Shown here: one piece after another, positions 11,669 through 24,067 of the stretch | Numbering within the stretch: position 1 is the first letter of the stretch | Layout: each line of letters opens with the position of its first letter | Source of the DNA: Triops longicaudatus | Taxonomy: Eukaryota > Arthropoda > Branchiopoda > Notostraca > Triopsidae | DNA: 64,000 nt | NCBI GenBank assembly: GCA_022885665.1 | Contig: JAGQDJ010000043.1 | Location: 248,001-312,000, forward strand | Direction of reading: 5' to 3' | Program-made: the position numbers and the translations under genes | Notes under the pieces: generated by a model | What the model was told of the DNA's origin: nothing | Databases searched by the model: none | What the model saw: the letters and a program-made list of their open reading frames with translations, nothing else

Positions 11669-14600
11669 ATGAGCGAACTTAGTCCAGACGAGGTTTGAAA
11701 ATTTTGAGAATGCAAATATAAATCATATTAAACAACTTAAGTAAATTGATTATGTTTTTTTTTTTTTCAGATACGTCGAAGACGACTTGCTAGATTAGCT
11801 GGACTAGGGGTGTCATCCAACAATCAGACGCAGAATGCTGCTGCCACAGCCACTATTGTGTCAGAACCAAAGAGCCGTTCAGTGGAGCCGCCTGATAACA
11901 GTATGGAATTAGCGTCGCCGACGAAGACTGTTTGCAGCAGTAGGTATCTGTTCGGGGATTCGTAGCAAAACTCAAAGTTTCTTTGTTGGTCTTCGCGTAT
12001 TAGACGCATTATGTCGCCCACAAGAATCTCCTGTAAAGCAGTCACCGCTAGTGTCTCCAATGGAAATTGAACCGTTGCAGTTATCAAAAGCCCCATCACA
12101 GAGCGATGTTGATTCAGGCATTGAAACCATGGAAGTAGAAGAAAGCAACCAAAAGTCTCGAGAAGTTCGCCCAAGAGAAAGAGTGAGGCAAACTATAAGT
12201 GTAGTAATTCATACAATTAACTTTACTAAATATAATAATCTCATTTTTACCTTTTGCGTTCGAAATGCCGATAAGTCGTTAATTAATTTTACGTCCTTTT
12301 TATTGAAGACAACAAGTTCCTCGACGGATGTAACAGAAGATTTTCTCAGAAAACTGATAACACGTGTCTTACGAGTCAGCGGACCAGGGGAATTCCCATC
12401 CCATCAACACTTATCGTTAATTGAGCTCTATCCCGAACATCCTTTAATTACAACTCGAGAGTTTCATCCGAAAGAATACATCAACCAACTTCTCTTCGTA
12501 CCTGTATACTACTTGCTGGAAAAAGAAGCCGATTTTCTTTTTGGAGTTAATTCTTCCAAACCCTTTCTAGAAGAAAGTTTAGCGTCCGCCTTAGAATTAG
12601 TTAAAGCTTTGCCAGGATGTCAAACTGGCCCCTGCAGAGCATTGGCATATGTGTTAGACGCATACAGTCGTGTTGGCGTGGAGGAACGGTCCCATTATAA
12701 GGTATATTTCTCGATTTATGAGCCGGATTTAATCTTTCGAAATTGAACACGTCAGCGCGCTGCTCTACCCCCAATGGCCGAAGTCTTGCATCAGTTAAGA
12801 ACTCAGCTTGCTGGTCACTTTGTTCATTTGATCGATACCGACGAAACTCCAATTTTCCGTCTCGTTTTCGAAACCTTTTACCAAGCTAGATATCCGTATG
12901 GATTTATGTCCGATTTTGCCGCAGTTTTAGCCTCCTGTACGACAGCTATTAAAGAGAGGGTAAGCATTACTGTCGCTTTTCCCGTGGTAACTCCAACATT
13001 TTTTTATTTAGGTGGGGAGAAGATTGCTCCTAAAGCTGCAGAGCGAAATGATGGGATGTTCTTTAACAAACGATTTCGGGCGACGGCCGCTAAGGGTCTT
13101 GGCTGAGTTATGTGAGTTGAGAGAAGTCAGTTCAACAGCGTCTCGATTGTTTTGCAATCTAATTGTCAACTTGGTAAGTGCTTACTGCCAAAAGCCTTTG
13201 GACTGCGTTTTAATGTATGTTTTTCTTTTAAAAAGGAAAACTGGCAACCCGTTCCTATAACGGGTGCAGCTGGCAAAGAGTTTGCCAGGACTTCTTTTCT
13301 GGGAACATTCCTGAGTCCATCTTTGTTTGCAGAAGATGATTTGAGCTTAGCAGACAAGTTTACAGAGGCGACCACCAATGGAGAATCCCTTCGTGTGTTA
13401 GCCCAAGCTTTGCAACACGACCTAGGCCTCCTGAGGGTGAGTACCTTTCCGCGTCAGCGGAACTTCAGTGAATTCATCGTTAGTAAGTCGGATGTCATCA
13501 TAGTTACTTTCTTTTAGGTCTTTTTACATCAAATTTTCCACGCCTTGTTGGTGGGTGCACGATCAAGAGCACCGACGCTGCAGTACTTGGCCGAAGCCTT
13601 GCAGAAGAACGAGAAGCGGTCTATGTTGAACGTTGAAACAAGATTAGTAGCTGGCGATGGATGGATGCTCAATTTGTTAGCCGTCTTGCAGCAGCTTTCT
13701 CTGAAAGTAAGAAATGATTTAAACCTGATTCCTGTAATATATTTCGTCCTCAACTTGGACAAGGACGGCAGATTTATCAAAAACGTAACGACACATAAGA
13801 ATAGTTGAAGTACTTTCTGTAGTGTTAGTGATTTAAGTAATTAAGTTTTGTATAGCTTTTTTCTCTTAGAGTAGTGCAGAGGAAAGCATGAGAACCAACT
13901 TATCTTATTTCTGTTTGTAATAATCCACATATTTTTTTCTTGTTTTTGATCAAATGTTTTTGTAGCTGTTATTTATTCTGTTGTGATTAAGTTTTTTTTT
14001 TTTTTTTTCAAGGTGAAGCTAGATAAAGTGGATTCCTATTACCCTTTCCATCAACAAACGCGCGTGTCTGTAAAAAACGATACCCGCATTAAATCTACAT
14101 CCCAGGAAGCCACAGATTGGCTAGAAGCCTTACGTAAGTACCGTAGTTGACAAACGACTCCCATGAATTTTACTTACTATTGTGGTCACCAACTTATCTA
14201 GATAAGAGTGGCCATTCCTGGCAGGAACCCAAGTTTCCCACTGAATGCTGGTTTTTTACCTTGCATTGCCACCATTTGTCAATCTTACCAGCCATTCGTC
14301 GTCACCAGCGTCGAATGCGGGCCCTGAAAGATTACCAGAAACTGGTACGAGAAATGCAAGAAAGTGAAGCAGCTTGGGCATCCACTCCCGCCGCGTCGCG
14401 TAACCGAGAATTGATTCGGACATGGAATCAGCAAATTAAGGCATGCACTTCCGGAAACCTTATGCATGCGTCTAATTTTGATTTTCTGGGGACCTGTGCA
14501 GAAATTGGAGAGTTTCAAACCATGTGCTGAAGCTGGCTTATTTGACGAAGTTCAGTTGCAGCGTTGCATTCATTTCTATTCGTCAGTAGCCTCGTGGCAG

Positions 14601-17181
14601 CTGAAAATCATCTTACCTAACACCCCCGAGCAGTGGGCGGGGCTTAGTTCAGTTAATTCTATTACCTTGCCTTTACCTGCGGCTCCGTCAGCATTGTGGT
14701 CCAATTTACCCGAGTGGTACGTTGAAGACATTGCGGAGTTTGTCCTATTTGTCTTGCAGTAAGTGCTTGAAACCTTTCACTTTATTTGAGTCTTTAGGAC
14801 GTCTTTATTTATTTATTCGTTTAATTGTAGACATGCGCCAAGCGTCTTGAGTGATACTTTTGAGGATGTGTTGATGACATGGCTGTTGGTTCTGTTTTGT
14901 TCGCCAAAGTATTTCAACAATCCTTATTTGGTTGCGAAGTTAGTGGAAGTCCTTTTCCTGATGAACCCGAATGTCCAAGCGAAAACGGAAAATTTGCATA
15001 GGAGATTATTGGAACATCCTATAAGTCATAAGCATTTCCCTGCAGCTCTTATGAATTTCTATGCTGGTAAGGGAGCGGAATTTTTCAGGACATTTCAGTA
15101 GTGATTTTTGTGTTGCCGTTAATTTTTATATTTTCGTTGTTTTTTTTTTCAGATGTCGAATCAACTGGGGCAACGTCCGAGTTTTACGACAAGTTTACCA
15201 TCCGTTTCCACATTAGCATTATTCTTAAAGTTTTGTGGGAAAGTTCACTTCACAAAGAATCTGTGGTTAACGAGTTAAGGTAAGAAAAGACTTATTTGCT
15301 AATTTTGTTGGAGTTCTTTAAAATTACTGTTTTAAGATCGGGGAAACAATTTGTCAAGTTTATCAACATGTTAATGAACGACACCACCTATTTGCTCGAT
15401 GAAAGCTTAGAGTCGTTGAAAGTAAGTTTCATTTTTATTGTGTGCTATAACTAGTATCACGTTGTTTATTTTTGCAGCGAATTCACGAAGTGCAAGAAGC
15501 ACAAACAGACAGAAAAACTTGGGAGGAGCAAACTCAAGAGCATCAGCAAACTCGGTTAAGACAGTTGGCTTCTGACGAGCGTCTCTGCAGGTAACTTTCA
15601 AATGTTTTTGTTAGCGTCTGTGTCCAAATTAAAGCATTTTTGTGAACAGGTCGTATCTAACATTAGCCAGAGAAACTGTGGATATGTTGCATTACTTAAC
15701 GAAAGGTGTTCCAGAAGCTTTTTTACGGCTGGAATTGGCTGACAGATTAGCGGCCATGTTAAATTTCAACTTGCAGCAACTTTGTGGACCAAAATGTAAG
15801 TTCTTACGTGAAAATTTGTGCAGGCACGGAGTAAACTTAGTTTTAATTTAGGTGATCCCTTATTTTGTTGTAATGAATTTGGTAATTGAATGAGAATTGT
15901 CTTGGTGTTTTCCTGAAATACTTATATAAGTCACTGGGTTTTTACATAAAGAGTTGCGATGTAAAATTTGTGCCTCGCAAGGCCATTTTCATCGCAGTTC
16001 TCAAATATTCATTTATGTTATAATTACGATATAAAGTGTCATTTCACGTTAAAATTGTACGATGCAAACATAATGGATTAACCTTCTATTTCTTCGGCTG
16101 TTAAGTCCTGGACGTTTCTTTGTATATTTTTGTTCCTCTTAGACGCATGTGTAATTTATTTAATGTACATTTGCTCAATGCTTGCCATTGTGATTTTGTG
16201 ATATCATACATACATTAATTTTTTAATCTTGAGTCTTACATGATTAGCAACTTGGGAGTTTTCAAGTGTAATAGGCGTTGTGACGTTTCTTTAGGCAAGA
16301 ACCTGAAAGTAAAAAATCCAGAAGCTTATGGCTGGGAACCGAGACGAGTGTTGGGTCAACTGACTGATATTTATTTGCATTTGGATTGTGATAAGTTTGC
16401 CGAGGCCTTGGCCAACGATGAGGTACTGCATACTTGGAAGTTGTTTGGGAAAATATTTAAAAAAAAAACATGCCTTTTTCTTAGCGATCCTTCCGGCCAT
16501 CTTTGTTTGAAGACGCAGCTGTGCGACTGGAAAAGGCACTTCTAAAAGCTCCTATACAAATTGCGCAATGGCGCGAGTTATCTGCCAAAGCTCAACGCGT
16601 GGCCAGTCAAAAGCAGAAAGAAGATGTTGACTACAGCGATGCTCCTGATGAATTCAAAGGTATTATCAGTCCTTCAATGGCTGTTTTTCATTAATTGTGT
16701 TAACAAGATTTGACTTCTAAAAGACGAAGGCTACCACTTTCGTTATTCTTTTATTTGACTTATTTTGTTTATTCTTTTGGGTGGTTTGTTGCGTGGCCTT
16801 GCTTTCGAACGTTTGGTTCCTGTTCGTAGTTTGTTATTTCTAATTCACTTGCCTCTTAGTTATGTATATCCATGTTTTTGCTGATTAATTTCAGATCCTT
16901 TAATGGATACACTAATGGAAGACCCAGTACTCCTACCGTCGGGTCATGCGATGGATCGCGCCATTATAATGCGACATTTATTGAACTCCAACACAGATCC
17001 TTTTAATCGTCAACGTCTAACGGAAGACATGCTCAAACCAGGTATTTTTCTTACGGTTCGCGTAGACAGTTTTTGTTAAAAGTCCCTTTTTCGTAAAAAT
17101 CTTACAGCTGGCGATTTGAAGCGTCGTATTCAGGAATGGAAACGAGACAAGGAGAGACAACATAACAGAAGCAGCGAATAG
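11669..17181 (+). CDS. Ube4b: Ubiquitin conjugation factor E4 B (UBE4B/Ufd2), U-box E3/E4 ubiquitin ligase
   Basis: Twenty exons join in phase: 11669-11692, 11771-11939, 12004-12182, 12309-12701, 12756-12959, 13012-13173, 13236-13436, 13518-13706, 14013-14133, 14202-14440, 14502-14758, 14831-15066, 15153-15279, 15337-15421, 15478-15590, 15650-15795, 16295-16422, 16485-16659, 16895-17041, 17108-17181, for 1122 aa. The start MSELSPDEIRRRRLARLAG is the conserved UBE4B N-terminus split over exons 1-2. The conserved VDSGIETMEVEE lies at residues 100-111. The Ufd2 core carries FPTECWFFTLHCHHLSILP, STGATSEFYDKFTIR, NDTTYLLDESLESLK and NFNLQQLCGPKC. The C-terminal U-box starts near residue 1050 (DPLMDTLMEDPVLLPSG, LLNSNTDPFNRQ). 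The U-box recruits E2 enzymes and the protein extends ubiquitin chains on substrates, with VCP/p97 (family knowledge). The long Ser-rich N-terminal insert of mammalian UBE4B is absent. One intron (14441-14501) is GC-AG. The exon 1 donor, GTTTGA, is weak. Confidence 0.96.
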
Positions 17182-17413
17182 TGTACGAGAGAACCTGACA
17201 TTGCGGAACAAATATTAAGGTTCTCAAACTACTTTTTTGACTATTCGATATGGAAGAAATCCTCCGTTGTATAATAACGTTTCGAGCACTTTTGATAATT
17301 AGTTTACCGATAAAAAAATGGAAAGTGGAAAGTTCTTTGTCCCAAGTCTTTAGGTGTACGGATTGAAATATGAAGCGAACTCTTAACTCCGGAAAATCAA
17401 TTTGTTTTATTAA
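17182..17413. other. Tail-to-tail gap between UBE4B and the TEX10-like gene
   Basis: Only 232 bp separate the UBE4B stop from the TEX10-like stop, so the 3' UTRs must be short or overlap. TTTATT at 17406-17411 is AATAAA on the minus strand, just past the TEX10-like stop. No canonical plus-strand AATAAA is seen for UBE4B in the gap. Confidence 0.7.
17406..17411 (-). terminator. Candidate polyadenylation signal of the TEX10-like gene
   Basis: On the minus strand this reads AATAAA, starting three bases past the stop codon at 17414-17416. Its position suits a very short 3' UTR, but a later signal could be used instead. Confidence 0.4.
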
Positions 17414-20235
17414 TCAGTTTTCTTTACAGTAAGCCAACAATAAGTTCAGATGTTCTAATCGCTCTGGTTCCAAACCAAAATTTTTTAACTTGTCTGAAAA
17501 TTCTTTTTGAATCTGGTACGTTTCTTGTCGAGTGGCCCAGAATGCCAAGAACATCAGCTTTTGTTGGAGATCTTCATCACGCACTCCGTCTAGGGCAATC
17601 TCTGTAGTTTGATCTAATCAGAATAAAACATCAACACGAAAATGCGAACTTTTAGCGCATCATCACAACTAGTAGCAGTTACGAAAAGCTACTAAAGCTA
17701 CTAGTAATAGCCGGACAAATAATAAGAACTGGAAATAATGCTAAAAATCAGGAGCGGTCACGAAAAATTACTTCTTATAAGGGAAGCTTAGAAACATTAT
17801 GCTTTGCGATTTATTATTTGCTTACCTAAGAAGCTTTTCAGAAACTGTCGCAAATTATCAACAAATCTGGGACTTCCTTGCTGAGCAATTTTGCACAAAC
17901 CGTAGAGAAGTGTAGAAGGAATCTTTCTGCCTTTGCAATTCTTCAGGAGTAGAGGGATCTCATCGCGAAATTGACCTAGCACTGGAATCCTAATAACCCC
18001 CAGCATTAAGCGAAAGTGATGTTCCACAGAAACGCATCACTTACTTCTTGTAACGGAATGATGCCTCTGTTATTGTTCGCACGAGGCCGTCTAACAGAAT
18101 TAGGGTGTCCTTTCTGGGGAAGTTGGCGGTGGTATACTCGACCACGGAAGGAACGACATGTTGTGCGAACGATGGGTTCTCAAGTTGACAAAGTGTGGAT
18201 AACACTTCATTGAATTTGGTGGCTTCTTCGGCATTCAGACTCGTGCACACTTCTACAACAAAGACAAAAATGTTTCGGTGTAATTAACCATAGCCACAAT
18301 AATAACAATAAAAAGAAAAACAAATCGTGTATTGGTAAGAAATTCTACTTGACAGAAAGTCGACGATCAAATGTTCGTTTCCCTGCGGACGAATACTCCA
18401 CAGCAAGCAAATATTCAAGTTGGCAGTATTCAGTGAACCTTTATACTGCGCGTAGGGAAATCCTTTCAGAAAACGGCTGATAAAATCTGTGTTGTACTCT
18501 CCCTAAAATTGTTGGCTTCAGATACACGGTAGAAAAGTGTTTTGGATAGAAATTACTCTTGAAGACACGCTAGCGCTATTGATGTAGTTGTGTAGCTTGT
18601 AAGTCAACAAATACAATTCCAGAACACAATTAAGTATGTCGGCTGTTTCTGCAACCAGCAAACTCCCTAGGAGAGTGAGATAAAAGGTAATTTCGAATTG
18701 CGTAAAATCTGGAGCTTTACACACCGTTTTCTCGTATCTGATCTGCAGATGCTTCAACCCAAGTTTCTAGTAAAACAGGGTTAACCAAGTCAATAAATTC
18801 GTTCACCATCTTTTCATTCCCCAAGAGTCCATCTTCACCGACATGCAATGAATCTTCCTCTTGGGTGCAATAAATAGGAGCATACGTAGCTCCGGCTTCA
18901 TTTACTGAAACCTAAATAAACTGAATTTGAGTGTCACATATATGAAAAATACAGGGCTGTTATACAGTAAAGATCGAGCAAAGAATAGAAAAAATACAGT
19001 GCTTTGACTTAACGAGCTTCCAAATAACAACGTAACTGTGAGTTCAGTTACTGGAATAAAACTGAATAGGATGTACATCCTATTCAGTTTGCTTGCAAAA
19101 TCTGTGCTATGCTATTTCCTTGGAGAATCTGTCACGACTCCAACTCTCATCGTAAACTGAACAACGTGGTTTTGAAGCATTATCCAGTGATAGGCCTAGC
19201 AGACATTAAGTCGGGGTTCCACTATGGTAAAATTCTTCTAACAAATGTTTACCGTAGTTGCTGTTGTTTTGCTTTGTTTGTCAAACTGAGGTAACGTGAG
19301 CACTTTCCATATTCGTGTGAGGACCTGGTAACGCCATTTCAAAGATGTCATTTTCTGACTCGGGTTGACGACCAGTATTCGGCTTCCTTCTGAAATTTGG
19401 TTCATGGGTGAGATATTCATATGAACATTTCAAAATGCCAGCGCAAATACCTTTGCCTTTGCCGGTCTCGCTTTTTCGAGAAATCTGCTCCAAGAAGTTG
19501 GGTAAGAGACGGCTTTCACCTGCGGCTTTCGCAAGCAAGTTTGGCATAGTCTCGGTCAACACGTCTAATAATGATAATGCGTCTTGCTGAATAGCAGCAT
19601 GGATGTGGCTAAGTCCCATGCTTAAGTAAGCCATAATTAGGGAGAAGAAAGGTACTATGTCCAACTCGGAAACCTAAAAAATGAAAATGTATCTTGGATT
19701 ATTAAAAAAAGTAAAACATTAAACTTGGATTACTTGTTTGAGAACGAAATGCAACTCTTTGATTGCAGCAGTTCGGAGAGATGCTTCTTTCGCAACTATC
19801 AGCTCTCCTAATCTCTCCAGGATGGTACTAAGGTGGTTAGGAATAATCGTTGGGTCTATTTTCATCAGTTCTTTCAGTCCTTTTAAGCCATCTTGTCGGA
19901 TATTCGCATTGAAATGTTGCAAGTGTGAAAGGACTTCCTAATATGAGGGAGAGAATAAGTATCAAGACAATTAAAAAAAGCTGTATGTATGGAAATGACT
20001 CTCAGGTTACCTTCAAATTGTGTTTCTTTGAAGTTGAGGGCTGTCCTGTTGTGTCTTCATCTCTTAGGTGAGTCGGAATAACAATTTTCCGTGTCTTAAA
20101 GCTTGTGTCAGTAATGTTCAGCCCCTTGGGGAGTTTTTTGCTTCCTTTCGTTTTGTTCGCTTGGGATGCAAGTTTGAGCTTGATTTTGTTTTTTTCCTTG
20201 CGCACAGCCTGCTTGTGTTTTGAGCTTTTTGTCAT
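17414..20235 (-). CDS. TEX10 / IPI1-like HEAT-repeat pre-rRNA processing factor
   Basis: Ten exons (minus strand, 5' to 3') join in phase: 20235-20011, 19937-19734, 19673-19451, 19389-19253, 18911-18725, 18666-18557, 18502-18349, 18252-18045, 17989-17826, 17613-17414, giving 603 aa. The start was placed at MTKSSKHKQAVRKEKNK, matching the short Lys-rich N-terminus of TEX10, rather than at the in-frame ATG 57 bases further upstream. HEAT-like helices follow (residues about 75-230: HLQHFNANIRQDGLKGLKEL, AAIQQDALSLLDVL). The TEX10-typical block ILVVNPSQKMTSLKWRYQVL comes next, then VNEFIDLVNPVLLETWVEA. TEX10/IPI1 works with PELP1/Rix1 and WDR18/IPI3 in 60S ribosome maturation in the nucleolus and nucleus (family knowledge). 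The protein is shorter than the roughly 930 aa of vertebrate TEX10. The C-terminal third is recognised only by pattern, so some exon edges there are less certain. Confidence 0.85.
19059..19090. repeat. Perfect 32-bp palindrome inside TEX10-like intron 4
   Basis: The sequence starts AAACTGAATAGGATGT and its exact reverse complement follows with no spacer (centre 19074/19075). It lies in the 341-bp intron between exons 4 and 5. Each arm is 16 bp with no mismatch. No function can be assigned. Confidence 0.95.
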
Positions 20236-22565
20236 TTTATGTAACAAAACTGAAGTAGTTTTTTTTATGTGTTTACTGGTTGTGACCCACACACGTGGTT
20301 TAATGTTAGTTTACAGAACCTTGGCTTGCGAAACGCGAACTGCTTACTCACTGAATAGACTCTTGGCCGATGGGATACGTGCCCCAAGGTTGCGCGTAAC
20401 CCATGGTGGGATACAGAAAAAAATTCGTGGTGTACAGAAGCTTGGGTAAAATTCGGTGAAAAGTCTGGTTAAGTAGTTTTAGTAAGGAAAAAATAATTCT
20501 GATGTACTTCTTTATTTGTAGCGCGTTCCTTGCTATCAAATTCTCTTCCGTTTTGGCGGAAAGAAATTTCATTATTTGCGGCCAGCTCGAAAGCCTTCAT
20601 ATTAAATCCTGTATTGTACTTAATCGAAGTAATCCTTCAAATGATCGTCACTGATTGTCGAGAATAAAATGAAACGGAATTTAGTGTTCGTACTACAGAA
20701 CAACCCGAACGGAAACAAAATTACTTGGTGGCCTGTACAAATCAATACCTGAGATTAATCAAGAAATAATTGACCGTTGGATTTCAAAGACGTTTTGTTT
20801 ATTAGCTGAGGAACATATAAGGAGCTTCAGGGAATATTGAGCTCTGTTTTTTAAATGGTTTCCTAAATAGCTTACCTATATCTCGACGACTTTCGCTAGA
20901 TTCATAGTTTTTTAAAATTCAAGATCCCTGAATTTAATTCAAAAAGTATTTTAAGGAGGATTATGCCAGCTATGCTGAGAGCGTGGAAAGGATACAAAAG
21001 GAAAAATAGCTGCACAAAATTTCACTGGTGGTGATAGAAACCTCGAACTATCGAACGCCCCCCACCCCCACCAAAAAATATTTTTTACTTAATGTAGCTG
21101 ATAGACAATTCTAAAATGTTTATTTCGAAAAATCAACCTGAAAGACAAAAGTACAATAATTTTAAACATAAACACAAATCAAGACCCACTTAAACATGAA
21201 TTTATTAAACACGTCAAAAGGTAAGAACATTTTGCTCGTAAAGGAAATTTGCATTGACTTCTAAATTTAAGATGGCGATGTTCAGCTTGCAATCAGGACA
21301 ATCATTCGGTACGAGTCAAGTAGGGCTGGCAAGGGCTTGGCTCGTTTCACCGTGTTTCGGTTTGACTCAGCTCATTACGAATTAAGCGGAGTAGCGACTC
21401 GGTAAACTGTACCCCAAATCAACCCTTCAGCCGATACCTATGATCTGCGCAAAGACTTTAGCTAATGCACGAGATCCAATCCGAGCTCTCAGCCGGTACC
21501 CTGAGCCGAAAGAAACGTATGTTGATACTTTTGATCCAACTCGGCCAAGGCATAATCAATATGTACAGGTGTATACAACAATACATACAGGTGTTACTCA
21601 GGGGAGTACATAAAAGGCACGTGAATTACCAGTTCGTTAGGAGAAACTTCTTTTTAGAGAAAATTACAAATATAAACGTGAAAAAAGAAAGATGTCTGAA
21701 GCCAATCGGTGTTGGCCATTGAGGAGGGGTAGCGTGTAAGCAGTGATCTTCAAGATGTGTTCATTTCAGTTCGAATCTGATCAAAACAAGCCTTTGGCGA
21801 CACTTTCTTGCACGTTAATTACGGGTTATATTGAGAAGATAAGTTTAACATTTAACACTACTTAGCACGAAAATAGTGCGTCGTGCGGACATCCGTCACT
21901 CGGTACCCGTGAGTTTCTTTGCATGCAGCATGCGAATGCCGGGAGTAGGATGACCGGCGAATTCCCAATCAGCAAGCTGGCTTGGCAGTTCCACAGTTAG
22001 GTCCTTGGTCAGTCTCTTTGGAGCGTGGTTTTTGACAGCTGGAGTGGAGCGTGCTAGTAGTAGGGAACAAGCGTGTGTAAATAATACGCAAAGGTTGCGT
22101 GATCGATGCCTGGGGAAAGAAAAAAAAATACAGCTGACCTTCCCGAAGGACCCGCGACGCGTTTAATTTACTCCATTGTTAAACAGAAACAGTCGCAATG
22201 TGGGTAATGTGCAAAATGTGCACACGGTTCACGATCTTTTAAAAATATTTCTGCGATATCTGGCAGATCTGCAAAGGGAACGCCTCCTTTGTAGTAGCAC
22301 TCTAGCTAGGCGACTGCTGACTCCTTGTACGCGAACGGCATCTGGTGGACAACTATTCTTCAATTGTGTAAACAATAATCAAGTGCTGCACTCCTGTAGG
22401 CAATTTTTTAAGTGCTCACTGTTTATTGCAATTGGGTCGTCGCTTGTCTTTGTCCTCTTTGTTTATACTACCAGGAAAAAATATTTCGAATATCAAAAAA
22501 GAGCTTCTTGTCTAATCGTGAGTACTTCCAGCTTCAAAACGAGCTCCTCGTCCAGAAAACGAGCT
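20236..22565. other. Head-to-head intergenic region between the TEX10-like and AMMECR1 genes
   Basis: This 2.3 kb gap between two divergent start codons should hold both promoters and 5' UTRs. No open frame looks like a conserved protein. The frame that is open upstream of the AMMECR1 start (from about 22176) has no in-frame ATG before 22566 and no resemblance to the family, so it is read as 5' UTR. A C-rich run (CCCCCCACCCCCACC) lies near 21058. Confidence 0.6.
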
Positions 22566-24067
22566 ATGGCCTCTAGTTGTTGTGGGACCAAAAGACAAAA
22601 GACAGGGAATGGAGCTCCTTGTTCGTGTCATGCGAGTACCAGCAATGGTTACAGCCACCTCAATGGTCATTCTTCGTCGTCCTCTTCTTCGCATAGCCAT
22701 AATGGCCTAGTGCCTGTGAAAAACAACCAGTCGTCTTCACTTCCGAGCCCTTCCAATGGCTTGAAAAGTGATTATGTCGCTCACCCTGAAATGTGTTTTT
22801 ACTGCTTCGACATCCTCTACTGCCATTTACATAATCTGGACCCTCCGAAAGCTCCAAGATTCTCCAATGATGAATAGTAAAACATACACAATATATGGGA
22901 AACCTTAAATAAAGTGGATTCTCATTAGAATTTAATAGAACCGTTTTTTTTAATGGACATAATTAAATTAAAACCTTCACAAACGCCTTTTTCGTAAACC
23001 TGTAACCTGTCCTCGAAGAAGATGTCGCAATATTAATCAGAGTCCACTCTTTTTCTCGTATTCCCTTGTACGTATTTCAGTTATCCCATTTGTCTCTATA
23101 AAAGATTTTTTTTCAGTCCTTTGTTTGTTACATGGAAAGTTGGCAAAGACAAGCGACTGCGAGGATGCATCGGAACTTTCAATGCTATGAGTTTGCACGC
23201 TGGATTGAGGGAATATGCAATCACTAGGTAATCCGTTCTAGCCGTCTGGGATCAAATGGTATTTGGTTACACTGCATGTTTTTTCTCTCCTTTTTAGTGC
23301 TTTAAAGGATTCCCGGTTTAGTCCCATAACTGTCGATGAGCTTGCCAAGCTCCACGTCTCCGTATCTGTGTTACGTCACTTCGAAGAAGCGGCTGATTAT
23401 TTAGATTGGGAAATAGGTATACATGGAATTCGTATCGAGTATTCAAATGAACGGGGTAGCAAGCGTACTGCCACTTACTTGCCCGAAGTTGCTGTAGAAC
23501 AAGGTGAGTATACCAGTAACAGTTCTTCGCTCTTAAAGGAGGAAATGAAAAGGGAAACAACGTTACATGTGTTTGAATTACGTAGTTACTGTGGAATAAT
23601 TTCTCTAGACATCCGTTCTGAAATTGTTAATACTTAAAAATGTGCCTGAAAAGTCTAAAAGCTCCACTGCTTGTTGGGTTTTAATTTAATCAGAATTCCA
23701 TCGTGTTTCCGTTATGTTTTCATATCAGATCTAGTTTTTGTTTTCATTATTTAAGATTTAGTTTTGACTTCAGTAAAACTTATAATTTTAATGCTCGTGG
23801 TATAATGTTTGACGATTTTCCCTCTGTTTTTCCCCTTAAATTTTCCTACATTTTACTATTTTGATATCATTGACTTACGCTTTTTAATACATTTCTACAG
23901 GATGGGACAGAATTCAAACTATTGACTCATTGGTTCGTAAAGGCGGCTATAAAGGCAGTGTTACTGCTGATTTTCGCCGCAGCATCAAACTGGTTCGTTA
24001 CCAGAGCGAGAAAATTACTGTCGGCTGGCATGAGTATGTGTGCCAATGGCGGAATTCACAGAGCTAG
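22566..24067 (+). CDS. AMMECR1: AMMECR1 domain protein
   Basis: Four exons join in phase: 22566-22876, 23117-23227, 23298-23503, 23901-24067, giving 264 aa. The start MASSCCGTKRQK aligns with the vertebrate MAAGCCG start and precedes a Ser/Asn/His-rich linker of about 65 residues. The AMMECR1 domain runs from about residue 77 (PEMCFYCFDILYCHL) to the C-terminus. It includes the hallmark RLRGCIGTF (117-125), SALKDSRFSPIT, YLDWEIGIHGIRIE, GSKRTATYLPEVA and GWDRIQTIDSLVRKGGYK. The molecular function of the family is not settled; it is a conserved nuclear/cytosolic protein, and the human gene lies in the Alport/midface hypoplasia deletion region (known). The donor of exon 1 splits TA|GTAA, so failure to splice gives an immediate TAG stop. 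The tail past the domain is shorter than in human. Confidence 0.95.
22908..22913 (+). terminator. AATAAA in AMMECR1 intron 1, possible intronic polyadenylation site
   Basis: AATAAA lies 32 bp past the exon 1 donor, just after the in-frame TAG and TAA that appear if the intron is not removed. It could end a short transcript encoding only the N-terminal 103 residues. This is inference from position alone. Confidence 0.3.

Noticed and set aside
12601..12852. Minus-strand open frames overlapping UBE4B, here and at 11824-12174
   Set aside because: They are antisense shadows of strongly supported UBE4B exons.
22176..22565. In-frame N-terminal extension of AMMECR1
   Set aside because: No ATG in this frame before 22566, and the family N-terminus aligns exactly with the ATG at 22566.
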